From contig JANVFP010000029.1 of NCBI GenBank assembly GCA_027919835.1, positions 372,001-436,000 on the forward strand: a stretch of 64,000 nt of DNA, written 5' to 3'. The DNA comes from Lentinula raphanica. Lineage: Eukaryota; Basidiomycota; Agaricomycetes; Agaricales; Omphalotaceae. Below are positions 42,821 through 53,705 of the stretch, in pieces. The notes under the pieces are model-generated. The model was not told where the DNA came from and did not search any database. It was given only the letters and a program-made list of their open reading frames with translations. Position 1 is the first letter of the stretch, and the number at the start of each line of letters is the position of its first letter. The translations under genes were made by a program, and so were the position numbers.

Positions 42821-44342
42821 ATGTCAAAATTAAACCCCCGAACCACAAAATACGAGTTCATGGGGCCTATCGGAGCGTGCTTAATCTCTGTCGGCGTGCC
42901 TTCCATGGTATACGGGCTGTATTATGGATGCAGCGAGCAGACCGGTGGTTGCCCCCCTCCCACACTCACCCTGTCCAAAATAACCTCGGAACTGACTGCG
43001 TTACCTGCGACGCTTCCCCTGCACGATATTTCTTGGTGGAAGGGCGTATGGCATGAAATATGGGACACGGAAGCCGCTCTGATGTACCTTGCATGGTACG
43101 CTTTCTGTGTAGTTGCTTGGAGGGTTCTACCTGGTGCCCAGGTTGAAGGAACGCGTATGAGGGATGGAAATATCCAAAAATACAAGATTAACGCATTTTC
43201 GACGTTTCTACTATCACTTGGTCTTGTCACGGGAGTCATCGTCCGCTATGGGCCCGAAAAGTTCACGTTCTTGTACGAACGTTGGATTGGGTTCGCCACT
43301 ACGGCTATCCTGATGTCGGTCTTCCAGGCGTTCGTGGTCTATGCCATGTCCTTCAGAGAAGGCGCCTTGCTTGCGTTAGGTGGTAATTCCGGAAACTGGG
43401 TGTACGATTGGTACATTGGACGTCAACTCAATCCAACTTTGTCTATTCTCGGTGCTGAATTCGATATCAAGAGCTTCAACGAACTCAGGCCTGGTCTGAT
43501 CCTTTGGGCATTGATTGATATCAGCATGATGTGCGAGCAAGCAGTGAGAAGAGGTGGACTTGGAGGCGTGACCGACTCGATGTGGTTGGTGCTCTTGTTC
43601 CAAATCGGATATGTAGCGGATGGATTGTATAACGAGCCCGCCATTCTTACCACAATGGACATCACCACCGACGGGTTTGGGTTCATGTTGAGTGTTGGTG
43701 ACCTCGCCTGGGGTGCGTATTCCTTGTCATGTATCTTTCTCAAGATTCTGACAGCGTTGTATATCACTAGTTCCATTTGTCTACTCTCTTCAAGCGCGCT
43801 ATCTTGTGTTTCGTCCTGTCCTCCTTGGACCAGTCGCTACTGCCCTTATTGTTGCTGTGAATGCCACAGGTTATTACATCTTCAGAGAGTCCAACGGCCA
43901 GAAAAATGACTTCAGGAATGGAAAGGATACTAGAGGTACTTTCAACTTCAATCGAGTTCTGTCCATTCTCTAAATACTCCCTCCTCTTTCAGGCCTCCAA
44001 TATTTCACTACAGAATCCGGCTCCAAATTGATAACATCTGGGTGGTGGGGACGTTCGAGGCACCCCAATTATCTCGGCGACATACTTATGGCTCTCGCCT
44101 GGTCCTTGCCAACAGGCTTTGAAACGCCTATAACTTACTTTTATGTGGCGTACTTCGCCGTGCTGTTGATTCATAGGCAAATAAGAGACGATGAGAATTG
44201 CGAGAAAAAGTAAGCAAGAGTCTCGTTTTGTCTATTCTTCCACTCGTCTATCTGAGGGACTGACAACTTCGACAGATACGGTAAAGATTGGGAGAAATAC
44301 AAGAAGATGGTTCCGTACAGAATTATTCCTTACATCTATTAG
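42821..44342 (+). CDS. ERG24: Delta(14)-sterol reductase
   Basis: This ER enzyme reduces the C14-15 double bond with NADPH after Erg11 in ergosterol synthesis and is the target of morpholine fungicides. Four exons start MSKLNPRTTKYEF. Many membrane helices are visible. Signature motifs are GREG-like FREGALLALGGNSG, GLYNEPAILTTMDITTDGFG followed by FMLSVGDLAWVPFVYSLQAR, the NADPH site WWGRSRHPNYLGDILMALAW, and the C-terminal LLIHRQIRDDENCEKKYGKD with VPYRIIPYIY. The intron joins restore AWVPF, TRGLQYF and KKYGKDW exactly. The MDITTDGFG pattern points to ERG24 rather than ERG4. An upstream in-frame extension to 42725 is unconserved. Confidence 0.92.
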
Positions 44343-44508
44343 GCTATTTGCGGTCGCGCTTGCTCGTGAATCCCACAGCTGATCATGATTGAGATGATGG
44401 ACATCAGTATACCGTTACAGTATTGGAGATTCATGTTATGGATTAATACTATATCCACGAACTTTGTTTTGCTTGTACTCGAAGTGCGCGAAGCTTCTGA
44501 GCCCCCTT

Positions 44509-45944
44509 CTAGTCTCTCATCCTAGCAGGTATAAACCGCCTCACGATGACCTCCCTGACAGAGTAGTGCGCAAAACACGCTGGAGAGTTGAGAATTTCTT
44601 TTGATAAACGGCATTGTGCTGGAATAGTCACATATGCGAGGACCAGAGTCTGTTCAATGGACAATGAATTGAGACTATAAGTATAATAAAGCGACGTTTG
44701 TGCCGAAAGACTGACTTTCATTACTTGTGAGTTTGCGCGATTGATAGTACTCAACCATGACCAAGTGAAGGGAGATGCATTTTGTATGTTAGTGGCTGAA
44801 GATTCCTGGTCTTGAGGATCTTCGTACACAGGACATACGACAATTGCAAACCTATGTAGATGTAAGTGCTAACAAGCAATGCAAGTCCGATTCGAGGACT
44901 TACTCTGCATGTGTAAACACTGGGCCTCGCTTGTACAGAAGATAGTCCACGCAAAACTTGAGTCCCGTCTTTACAACCCATCCAAGGGAACGATAATGGT
45001 GATAAGCAGCGTAATGCACGAGAAATGGGTTATCAAATTCAAGAACAGGTGTCAGGGAAATCGAGGTTGAAGGTGCGAGAAAAACCTGTTGGAACGAGGT
45101 CCATATGTCTTTTAGAGACAAAGGCTCATCCTAGCAATATATTATAGCGAATTTAGTGGTTGATTTTAGTGGAAGTGAAAGGGAACATGCCGTATCTGGA
45201 TTCAATATCGTTATACAGTCGAAGTTCCAAGCAAGGAAGAAAGCTTCCTGTAGCGTGAGCTGTAGGTGTTCCATATCCTCCAATGCTTCCTCTATGTCGG
45301 GCGTATTCTTGACTATGGCCTCGGTTTCATCTGAGTTTCCATCGGTTGCAGGTTCAGACTCGTCAGTCTTAGGTTTCCACGTAGCACCGGAAGGTATCTG
45401 TGGGCCAAATAATGCAGGAACAACGACGCGACCCTCCGTCTCGAATATGGTCTCAGCTTCAGCAGCAACTTTGGCTATAGCTGCTGCACGATCTAACTTG
45501 AACTGCTTGCGGTCTGCGCGCCGTTTTTCACGTAGTTCTTCGGACGTCATTTCTGGACAAGTGAGTTTTCAGTACCAGGCTGATTGCAAAAACAGATAGC
45601 GCACTGCTTGCGTTAGAACCAACTCTTCTGATTTGTCGATCTTTGACCTGTCGCACAAACCAACTGGGTTCACTTCTCGAAAGGTTCCCTTTACCGAAGA
45701 AACCTCTTCTCCATAGTATTTCTGAATCACGTTGATTGACGACCCATACAGATCGTGTCGATGCATCGTAGTAACCTTCACAGTGTGGATTGATCACCTG
45801 GCTTCGAGAGAGACCAAGCAGGCCAAGAATGGGCCGAGTGCGATTCGAGGACGGATCCGAGAAGGTGAGGGGCAAGGGATGGGCATAAATTCGGTTGTTT
45901 TCGTGGTGTCGCGCTCCACCTTTGTTCGGTCCTCTGCCTTTCAT
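44509..45944 (-). CDS. SEN2: tRNA-splicing endonuclease catalytic subunit Sen2
   Basis: Sen2 cleaves the 5' splice site of intron-containing tRNAs in the Sen2-Sen34-Sen15-Sen54 complex. The start is taken at MKGRGPNKGG (45944); the frame continues upstream. Exon 1 includes QVINPHCEGYYDASTRSVWV, WRRGFFGKGNLSRSEPSW and a joint to MTSEELREKRRADRKQFKLD. Later exons carry the acidic linker, LTLQEAFFLAWNFDCI, DEPLSLKDIWTSFQQVF and the nuclease core GWVVKTGLKFCVDYLLYKRG followed by PVFTHAEFAIVV. The Tyr, the His of FTHAEF and the Lys of SQVMKTLVLAYV form the catalytic triad. One intron (45131-45190) has a GC donor. The stop is at 44509. Confidence 0.9.
45131..45190 (-). other. GC-AG intron in SEN2
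   Basis: The donor is GCATGT after ACG and the acceptor is GCTAG. It joins NPDT to DEPLSLKD in phase 0. No GT donor nearby keeps the frame. Confidence 0.55.
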
Positions 45945-46139
45945 GATAGCATGGAGGCAGAAGAAGGGATTAGGCGCGCGCTCACGAAAAGCATTTTCAA
46001 GAAATTTATTATTTACTACAGCATTTGAAGCAAAGTACATATCTTCAAGTTAACGATACGACGTAAAGAGAGCATGCACGTATGCATGTGTGACATACAA
46101 GTACCCGCACGTCCTTCCAATGACCCGCAAAATTCGAAA

Positions 46140-47946
46140 CTACACCGGAGATTTCGATTCCTCTAGCTCCTTCGCGATTTTCAGGTCAACGCATGGAGCA
46201 AATTTACTCTTCGTACGAATGAATGCACCGTATTTGAAGAACAGAAATGGACTAGGTGCCAACGCCAAGGCAATGAAGCCAATGAGGGAGGCTGCCCAGC
46301 CAATACCCAAGTTGTTAAACATTTGAGCTGTGAATAGCGGGAAAGCAGCAGCGACGAGCGACCGGATAGTAGTATTCGCCGCAAACGCAGAAGCGCTATA
46401 CATAAGGTAGGTGTCGATGAGATAGGTCTGACAGGATTTGTTCAGTCTGCACCTGACTCCTAAGTCCCTGAATGTAAAAAAATACATACCAAAAAGGAGG
46501 TGAAAATAAGAAAGATTCCAAAGCCCAGGATGATAGTGGCCACAGCTGGAGCAGCCCAATTGATACTTTCGTAGTTACCTGTCCATGCGAACCAGAATGT
46601 GCCAACTACCAAGGCGGGCCCACCAACCATAGCGCCCCAAAGACGGTATTCTGCAGGCGGGAAGCCTTTCCAGCGGGCATAATGGGGAACGTACAGAGTT
46701 TCGGTGAGGTAGTAGTTCAAGAATGCGCCTAAGGTGCTACCGATACCGACGCCGATGAAGACGAGACCATTTTGACTGGCGCTCAGTCCGTGTCTTTCCA
46801 TGAAGATGATGGGAAACGCTTCGAATACTACAAAAATGCGTGAGCGGTTCATGTTGAGAAGGAGGTAGTTGAGGGAGCTCACGAGCATAGAGAAGTCCAT
46901 AGACGATGGACATGTATGCTGTTACAAGTACCAGTATAGGCTCTTCCGCCAACATCTGGAAAGGCCTATACAATGTCAAACGAATTACTTCTCCGAACGT
47001 TATTGCTTTTCGTTCGTGCTCTGTATAAATGCTCTGTGCAATCTCCGGTGTTTCTGCTTGCTTTCTGAGTCTCTTGGCTTTCTGCGATAAAAGGGCCATA
47101 TGGCAAGTCTCCGGAAGAATCACAATCATCAGGAGAGTCGCCGATGCAGCGAAAATGAACATGACCCAAAAGATCCAATTCCACTTGAGTTTCGATTCCG
47201 CCACGAAGCCGCCTACGAGTGGGCCTAGAGCGGGCCCCAAAAAGACACTGCCAGAAAATATACTAGAGGGGAGGCCACGGTCTTTACCAGCCCAGATATC
47301 GGCCAAAATGGCACTACCGATGGTCATCGGAGACGAAGCGAAAAAGCCACTGAAGTAGCGGGTAACGAGAAGGGTCTGAATGTTGGGTGCAAAGACTTGA
47401 CCAAGGATGAATAGTGTGTAGCAAGCCATGCTGAAAATGAGCACCGGCTTGCGCCCGAGCATTTCGCTTCCAGGACCAAAGAGGAAGGGCTAACACCAGA
47501 GTGAGTAGCGCGCGATGAGAGGAAGAACGAGACCAACCCCAAACACATAACCGAACAGGTAGATACTTGTGATAACATATGACACTTCGTCCGAAATGAG
47601 AAACTGCTCTATGATCCTCGTAGTTGCTGAGCTTGGAGCTGAGGAAGAAAACGTTCTACAACGATTCGTGTGAGATAGGAGCACATTGCTGCGGTCACAG
47701 AACATACACATTGACTGTTACCGCTGAAATGGTGATGGTAGTAACCCATTTCTGGTGTAGGCTCCAGTTCTGAGGATTCTTGGGATCGTCTGGCCCATCC
47801 CAAGTCACCGGAGATGACCCGACTTCTGGTTTGAGACTCTGATCGTCCTCGCGACTCTTCTCTTCCTCTTTTTGACATGTGGCAAAGGAATCGATAGTAG
47901 TGGGGCTTGTAGGAGACGTCTGTGCGGATTCGGGGATGGAGGTCAT
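46140..47946 (-). CDS. MFS transporter, DHA1 (drug/polyamine:H+ antiporter) type
   Basis: This is a plasma-membrane multidrug or polyamine exporter by family. MTSIPESAQTSPTSPTT starts a Ser/Pro-rich cytosolic tail, then VTWDGPDDPKNPQNWSLHQK, the motif that precedes helix 1 in fungal DHA1 carriers. Twelve hydrophobic segments follow. Motif A between helices 2 and 3 is FGPGSEMLGRKP, and motif C is in GSVFLGPALGPLVGGF. The central loop carries the basic LLSQKAKRLRKQAET segment. The C-terminal half includes LVFIGVGIGSTLGAFLNYYL and FAANTTIRSLVAAAFPLFT, ending DLKIAKELEESKSPV. Introns at about 46430-46500, 46830-46880, 47490-47530 and 47650-47700 restore frame. The substrate cannot be read from sequence. 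Confidence 0.9.
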
Positions 47947-48483
47947 GATACCGAATGGACGATTTTGAATGATGGTAGGGAAAGTATATAAGAAGAGTAC
48001 GATGGAGTTAATTGGACGATAGTCAGATACCCAGAATTTGTTGGAGCCGGACCCAAGGACATTGAGCAGTATTCATGGAGCCGAAGGACATTGGGAAGTC
48101 TCCGAAGGTGTCTACGAGTTAAAGAATCTTCCATGGACTGAAAATTGATCAATAATATATGAAAGCGCGTGAGCTCGCTGTTATCAGAGGTTATCAGAGA
48201 CTTAAGATCTCTGAATGCTGCCTGCAATCTTCTGCAATGTACTATTTCCGGCTCTCTCACTCCGTTAGTGTCCGACCTTGTCCGAATCGCAAGACCTTCC
48301 TGAACTACCGCGTCTTGCCTGCGGAGAGCGAACTTCAGTCGTTCTCAAGGAATTGGCAAATGACCATTGCAATATCGGACTACAAACTGGACAGAATGAT
48401 TAGCAGGGCATGGCAGCAGGCACACGATGCGTACCAAGTATATTAGGGTATACCGATGAGCATTCTACAATTCCTCCGATAAC
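47947..48483. other. Intergenic, no gene
   Basis: This is promoter DNA of the MFS gene and the 3' end of VMA9. Short open frames on both strands lack domains. A direct repeat TTATCAGAG occurs twice at 48180-48200. Confidence 0.45.
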
Positions 48484-48803
48484 TCATGACTCTCCCTTCA
48501 AAGACCGTGTCGGTGCTACGACAAATCAGCGTCTAGTTATTCCCACTATGCGAGAAGACATACCAATGAGTGGATGCAGCTGTGCAAGATAGGTTACCAT
48601 CCACATAAGATAACATGCTGCGATGGCGAGCATGAGAGACGTCCGTATGAGCCTGTGTTAATATATATGAACGAGAGATTTTTGGACAAGAGCACGAATG
48701 CAGCATACACTTGCTGAGGGCCTTTAGGTGTGAGGACGGCGGCGCAAGCCATAAGTATGACGGCTATGACAAGCACAAGAAACACAGGAAATACGGAAGG
48801 CAT
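48484..48803 (-). CDS. VMA9: V-type ATPase subunit e
   Basis: This is a small hydrophobic subunit of the V0 sector needed for vacuolar and Golgi proton pumping. It is a three-exon gene starting MPSVFPVFLVLVIAVILMA. The first exon ends LTPKGPQQV at a GTATGC donor, the second gives LIRTSLMLAIAACYLMWMVT and AQLHPLI, and the last codes APTRSLKGES. Two transmembrane helices and the L-x-P-K-G-P loop are family hallmarks. The total is about 75 residues. The start lies only 134 bp from the 3' end of the Vps39-like gene on the same strand. Confidence 0.9.
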
Positions 48804-48937
48804 GATATGAAGGTAATAAACGAAGTCAAGAAGAAGACGGTTGGTGACCGTGGCAGTGGTACAGCGTGGGATAGTTGAGTCAATCCACTTCCTCCAGGCT
48901 CCATCTTCTAAGTTTCCAAGTAGAGTTTAAATTATCA

Positions 48938-51635
48938 TCATTCTCCTTTATAATCCGATATGATATCTACTGGCGGCTCTGAAGACGACAATACAGCTTT
49001 TTCATCGAGAACGACATTGGCTTCATCCATGATCTCCTTTGACTCTTCTCCACCTTCAGCTGCTTCTTCAACAACGAACCCTTCCTCCCTAAGTATGGCC
49101 CATGTTCGCTCTTTCACATCCCAATTCTCAGCCAGCGACACCATCTTCAAGATCTGCCCCTCGTGCGAAGCATGCAATGTGCGTCGAAGGGACCGAGTGA
49201 TGAAGGGAGAGAGTAGGTGCATGGGCCAAGACGATGGAAACGTTTGTATTACCTGGCAAGAGAAAAATGAGACAAGTGGAGAAGGAATGCCGGAGTACTT
49301 ACATCGCAAACGTCCAGATAGATCCCTTGGGAATTGAGCAGGCGCGCGACCTGTACTTGCTGTAATTTTTGCGGGTTACTCTTCCCGTTCATCATCTTCT
49401 CTGTATCGTCAACACTCATATATACTTCCAATAGCATTTGCACTAGAGCTTTGCTGTCAATATCTGCTTCTTGTGTTGCGACGATAATATCCTTCCAGCC
49501 AGCTAGTCCTTCCGTCGTGTCCGCAATCATACGACACACGTGTGTCGGGATGACCTGTCTTCCACCTCCTTTCACGGGTCCGTTATCTGCAGTTGCAGTA
49601 CAATAAGCCTCCGCAGAGACATTATCTCCAACATCCCGTACGAGGCATTCCAGTACTGAGCGATGGTTTCCAAGTTTGGATTCCAATACGGCGAGTTCAA
49701 GAGCAAGTAATGGTTTGTATTTCCCTTTCTTGTCGTCACCTTCGGATGCGCTGAGAATCCGTTGTTTCACGGCATTCACATCGTACAATCCAGATGCCTG
49801 GAGAAAGAGTAGGTTCTTGAGTCGGACACGCTTAGAAGGTGAATCGGGGGTTGTCGAAGCAAAATAGGATATGAATGGGAGAGGCGTGGAGGTGGAAGTA
49901 GTAGGGGAGGAGGAGGAGGCAGAAGGCGGTAGTGTGCCTAATAAAGAGGATGTCGATGAAGAGAAATACGATGAGGCTAAGACTCTGTTGTTGAGATGGA
50001 GCATGCAATTTAATATTCGAGCTCACCCTTGGCCCTCCAAAGCCTTTCTATCCCTTCATCATTCTTCAGATGGCCCAATAGTTCGTCAGTGCAGGCCATG
50101 GCGTATTCCATGTGGATATCTTGAGCCTGTGATATGAACACCGTTCAGCACACGAGCCCACGACATTTTACGATCGAACAGCTGCCTACTTTGCTCCCTC
50201 TCTGTAAGATTAGATATTCCAGGTATTGCAACGCCACCGAGGGGTTGACTTCTCGAAGACGGTGAAGGAGCTGTTGGTCCTCAGCCTCTGATTGAGCAAT
50301 TAAATCAGGATTGGGGGTGCTTTGATTGCGTTGATGGCGAGTAGAGCGTTTACCACCGACGCGTGCTGGAGCACGACAGGACATAAGGAGCTGAATATCA
50401 AAATCCCAGTCAGTGATGAGGATGCAGGAGTTAAGAGTTCGAGCAGACCTTCAGCCCTTGGTCTGGCGCCCTCTTCTCAGGCACCAGCCAAAGAGCCCAC
50501 TTCTGCGTCAACTGAGTGATCAGCGTTGACCTATCGCCACGTTCGTTCAGGTTTGTCAGGTAGGTGACCATCGTCTGCACAGGGTCAGAGACGTCTTCAT
50601 CAGACCATTCTCCGTCAATTAACCTGACAAACAGACGTTCGTTGACGACTACACTGAGAAAGGAAGTACGCACTTGGCCCAGACCTCCAACAACTTCTCG
50701 TGGTCTCCTGCTTGTTGAAGAAGCTCGCAAAGGGCATTGTACTGACCATTCTTGATCAATACGGGCTCGACTTCGGGTATAACGATATGATGGGGTTCGT
50801 GCACCAGCGCGTAAAGGTCTCGAGTCTTCTCGCTTTTCGCAAACAACTTGACAAGCACCGTGTCAACCACCGCGTATTCGTCTTGCCGACTAGTAGTCAG
50901 GATTGCCTCTCCCTTTCCTCCCTTGCCTCCGAGTCCCTGGTTCTCCAAAACCCGTTTAGTCCTACACTTCCTCAAGAAGGCTTCCAGCATGTCCTCCGCA
51001 GCTAGAGACAAGATCTTGCGTAATTCGGATGTCGATGGTGCTTCGCGGGTGTTGGGAGAGAGATGAGGAGAGTAGTTTCTAACTAAGTTTGCAGCAACTG
51101 ATTAGTTTGCATGAGGGGGGAAAAAGCCAGTGGTTCAAGTCGTTCGGATGGGAGCATAGGGTTGATGATGGACACTTACTAATTTCTTCTACTGAGCTTT
51201 CCGTTGGCATATGCTCTGCGACGCCAGCAAACATGTCCACTGTGTCTTCTGTCGAATTGGACGGTCCACATAATTGAGGATAATAGCTGACGAGAACGCG
51301 CGGATCGAGAGCACCCTCGAAGAGGTACTTTCCTGCGTCCTCGAATAACGTTTCTTTGAAACATTGGAAACCTATCCGTTGGTATATGTACTGAAGCTGT
51401 TCTTTCTGCTCTATGATCAATCATCAATGTTGGGAGCAATCGACTGTTTGACACACCTCGACTTCGTCAACATTTGTACCACCGTAGAGTTGCTTTCTCC
51501 GCTCTTGGTCAGCCAATCCGCTGCATGTTGTAAACGGTGGTTCTCAAGCAAAGACTCTACTTGAGATATGAGTGTGGCGGGAACCAGGGACTGGACAGAA
51601 TGACGTCCGAGGAGGAGTAATAGAGAACGAGACAT
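48938..51635 (-). CDS. Vps39/TGFBRAP1-like vacuolar sorting protein, N-terminal propeller missing
   Basis: HOPS/CORVET subunits of this type tether endosomal and vacuolar membranes. The visible coding region begins near MSRSLLLLLGRHSVQSLVP (51635). It continues EQLQYIYQRIGFQCFKETLF and ALDPRVLVSYYPQL (Vps39 domain 1), then EDMLEAFLRKCRTKRV and NGQYNALCELLQQAGDHEKL. The alpha-solenoid goes on (LREVNPSVALQYLEYLIL) and the last domain has SLRRTLHASHEGQILKMVS. The normal N-terminal CNH propeller of 300 or more residues is absent, and RMI1 ends at 51920 only a few hundred bases upstream. A frame shift separates the HDSFVLATVDQC segment at the start from preceding open sequence. The gene may be 5'-truncated, use a short form, or be partly decayed. 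Confidence 0.75.
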
Positions 51636-51919
51636 GCATTGGTCGACGGTCGCGAGAACGAAGGAATCGTGAGAAGAGTTTGGATTTCAATTGAAAGACG
51701 CGAACTGACGCGAAATAAGTTCAAGTCTTGGTTCGGCTGTGCGAAGAGTGTGTTACTGCAAGAAAGGCCAGAAATCAGCTCATAGCGCATCGTTGGGGGC
51801 AGCCATATCCACAATTCTCGAACGACGAAGGTTGACGTTAAGATATAATAAACGGACAATAATTCTGTTGTAAGTACTACCAGAATACATAAATGCGTCG
51901 CTATTGCTACATTGCCAAG

Positions 51920-53570
51920 TCAATCAGAGTCCGAGAGTTCCAATATATCATCAGAAGTACTAATCACAGTTGGTTGTCCTCCTCTACGCCGCACATGTCG
52001 AGTCGGGACCGGAACATTCTCCTTGTCGTCCTCGTCCTCGTCTTCAATGGTAATAACCTGTGACGTAATGACCTGTGATGATCGAGCGGCTGTCCCATTA
52101 TCTGCGGAAACGCTGCTCGAGCCTCTGGTAGTCGAAGACCCTGCGGTAGAAGTAGACAAAGATTTCATGCCGACCGCAAGCTCGACTTTATCAATCTCGT
52201 CGTAGAAAGACGAGGGTAGCTCTTCAAACATGTCATCTTCATAATCACTTTCCATCGCTGGAGTTTTACCCTTTCCATTCGATGGCGTTGAAGGCTTTTT
52301 GGAGGATTTAGAGGATGAGGATACGTCCCGAGCGCGCGAAGGGAGGGGTTTGATGGGTTTATATCTGGTTTCCCAAGTCATGTTTTCGTCTTCATCGTCG
52401 CTTTCGATAATGGTTGGTTCGCGTACAGCAGGGGATAAAGGCATGGCTTGGCGGACAGCCTCGGCGGAACTTGTTGTTGTATCTGATACGGTACTATTGA
52501 ATAACGATGAAGAGACAACTGTTGTGCTGGTCGTGGAGACCGAAGTACTAGGAATGCGTCGCCTTCTAGGCTGATCTTCGTCATCAGAGTGAGATTGTCC
52601 ATTACCGACCAGAGTAGGTGACGGGGGAGGGGAAATTTCTCGCAAAGGCGTTCTCCCATTTGAGGCGGGTCCTGGATTATTGGAAGGAGGTTCGAGATCT
52701 GGAAGCCTGTAGGTTCCATTGAAGACATCATCAGAGTGGCATTCGAGTACGCTACGATGAACGCACCCTAGTCGACGTCGTAGACCTCGGGCAAAGTCTG
52801 CTTTCTGTGATACCTCTCGGTCAGAGACCATATGTCCTTTGAATGTAGTATTCCGAGGCTCGAGAAATACGATGCCTCTACGGACTTCTGCATCATGGAT
52901 CTGTAACTGGATAACGTTGACATGATCAGAAACGCCTTCAATGCCTAAGTTTGCAGATATCGAATACTACCCACTTTGCTTCCGAGATTTGTTTTACCAA
53001 GCGTGAGTTGAGGTATTGGACGATACTCGGCGGCTCGTAGGGTTGTTGAACCGTCACTCAGTTCCAGCTTCAGCATTGAGCGAGGGTAATTGGGTATGGG
53101 TCCTTCGCCCTCAACCTCACCGTCGACCTCGTCGACCGCCCCTTCTTGTTCTTCGCCTGCATCTTGCCTTTCTTCCCTAATCAGTCGCGTCTTGTTCAAG
53201 CTATACGCGCTGACCCCGACATCCGTGATTGCTTCGATTTGTACCAGAATGGGGGTACCGGTCAGCTTTGAATGTACGGTGTTAAAGTTGGCGAGGTTGT
53301 TTGGTATACCAGTTCCATGGGCCATCGAGTCGCGTAAATCGGACTCGAGTAGTTGCGTTTCGACCTCTTGAATGATCAGATTCATGTCAGTGGCTGGATT
53401 CAGATTCTGCTCGCTAATTATCCAGTCGTAACATGCTTGGAGCCATACCTAATGTTGAAGGAGATGAGGAACTTACCAGTGTTGGAGTGAAGAACAAAAG
53501 TACTTACAGGGTGTACTTGAGGTTTGGGATAGTTTTGCTTGAGCCATTTGGTGATTTGTTCTGGGAGCAT
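51920..53570 (-). CDS. RMI1: RecQ-mediated genome instability protein 1
   Basis: Rmi1 is the OB-fold scaffold of the RecQ helicase-topoisomerase III complex that dissolves double Holliday junctions. The start MLPEQITKWLKQNYPKPQV (53570) is followed by an exon with WLQACYDWIISEQNLNPATD, MNLIIQEVETQLLESDLRDS and the OB domain (TGTPILVQIEAITDVGVSAY, RSMLKLELSDG, YRPIPQLTLGKTNLGSK). A further exon gives the Vps-like helical part and a long Ser/Asp/Glu-rich tail with IESDDEDE, an acidic patch and SDDILELSDSD, possibly SUMO- or phospho-interacting. An in-frame ATG at about 53636 would add a hydrophobic leader that is not conserved. It shares a 135-bp promoter with NOM1. Confidence 0.88.
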
Positions 53571-53705
53571 TTGGGAAGACGCGGTAGATGAAGAAAGGAG
53601 AAACGCGACTAATACGAGTGGCAATGGCAATGGCATCAAAGAACGATCACGTTCTGCGTATCACGTAATACACCAAAAACAAATCCAATTGCCTATAGGC
53701 TAAAA
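53571..53705. promoter_or_regulatory. Divergent promoter RMI1 / NOM1
   Basis: 135 bp lie between the start codons. It contains a GATCACG/CACGTAA segment at 53644-53668 and little else of note. Confidence 0.4.
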
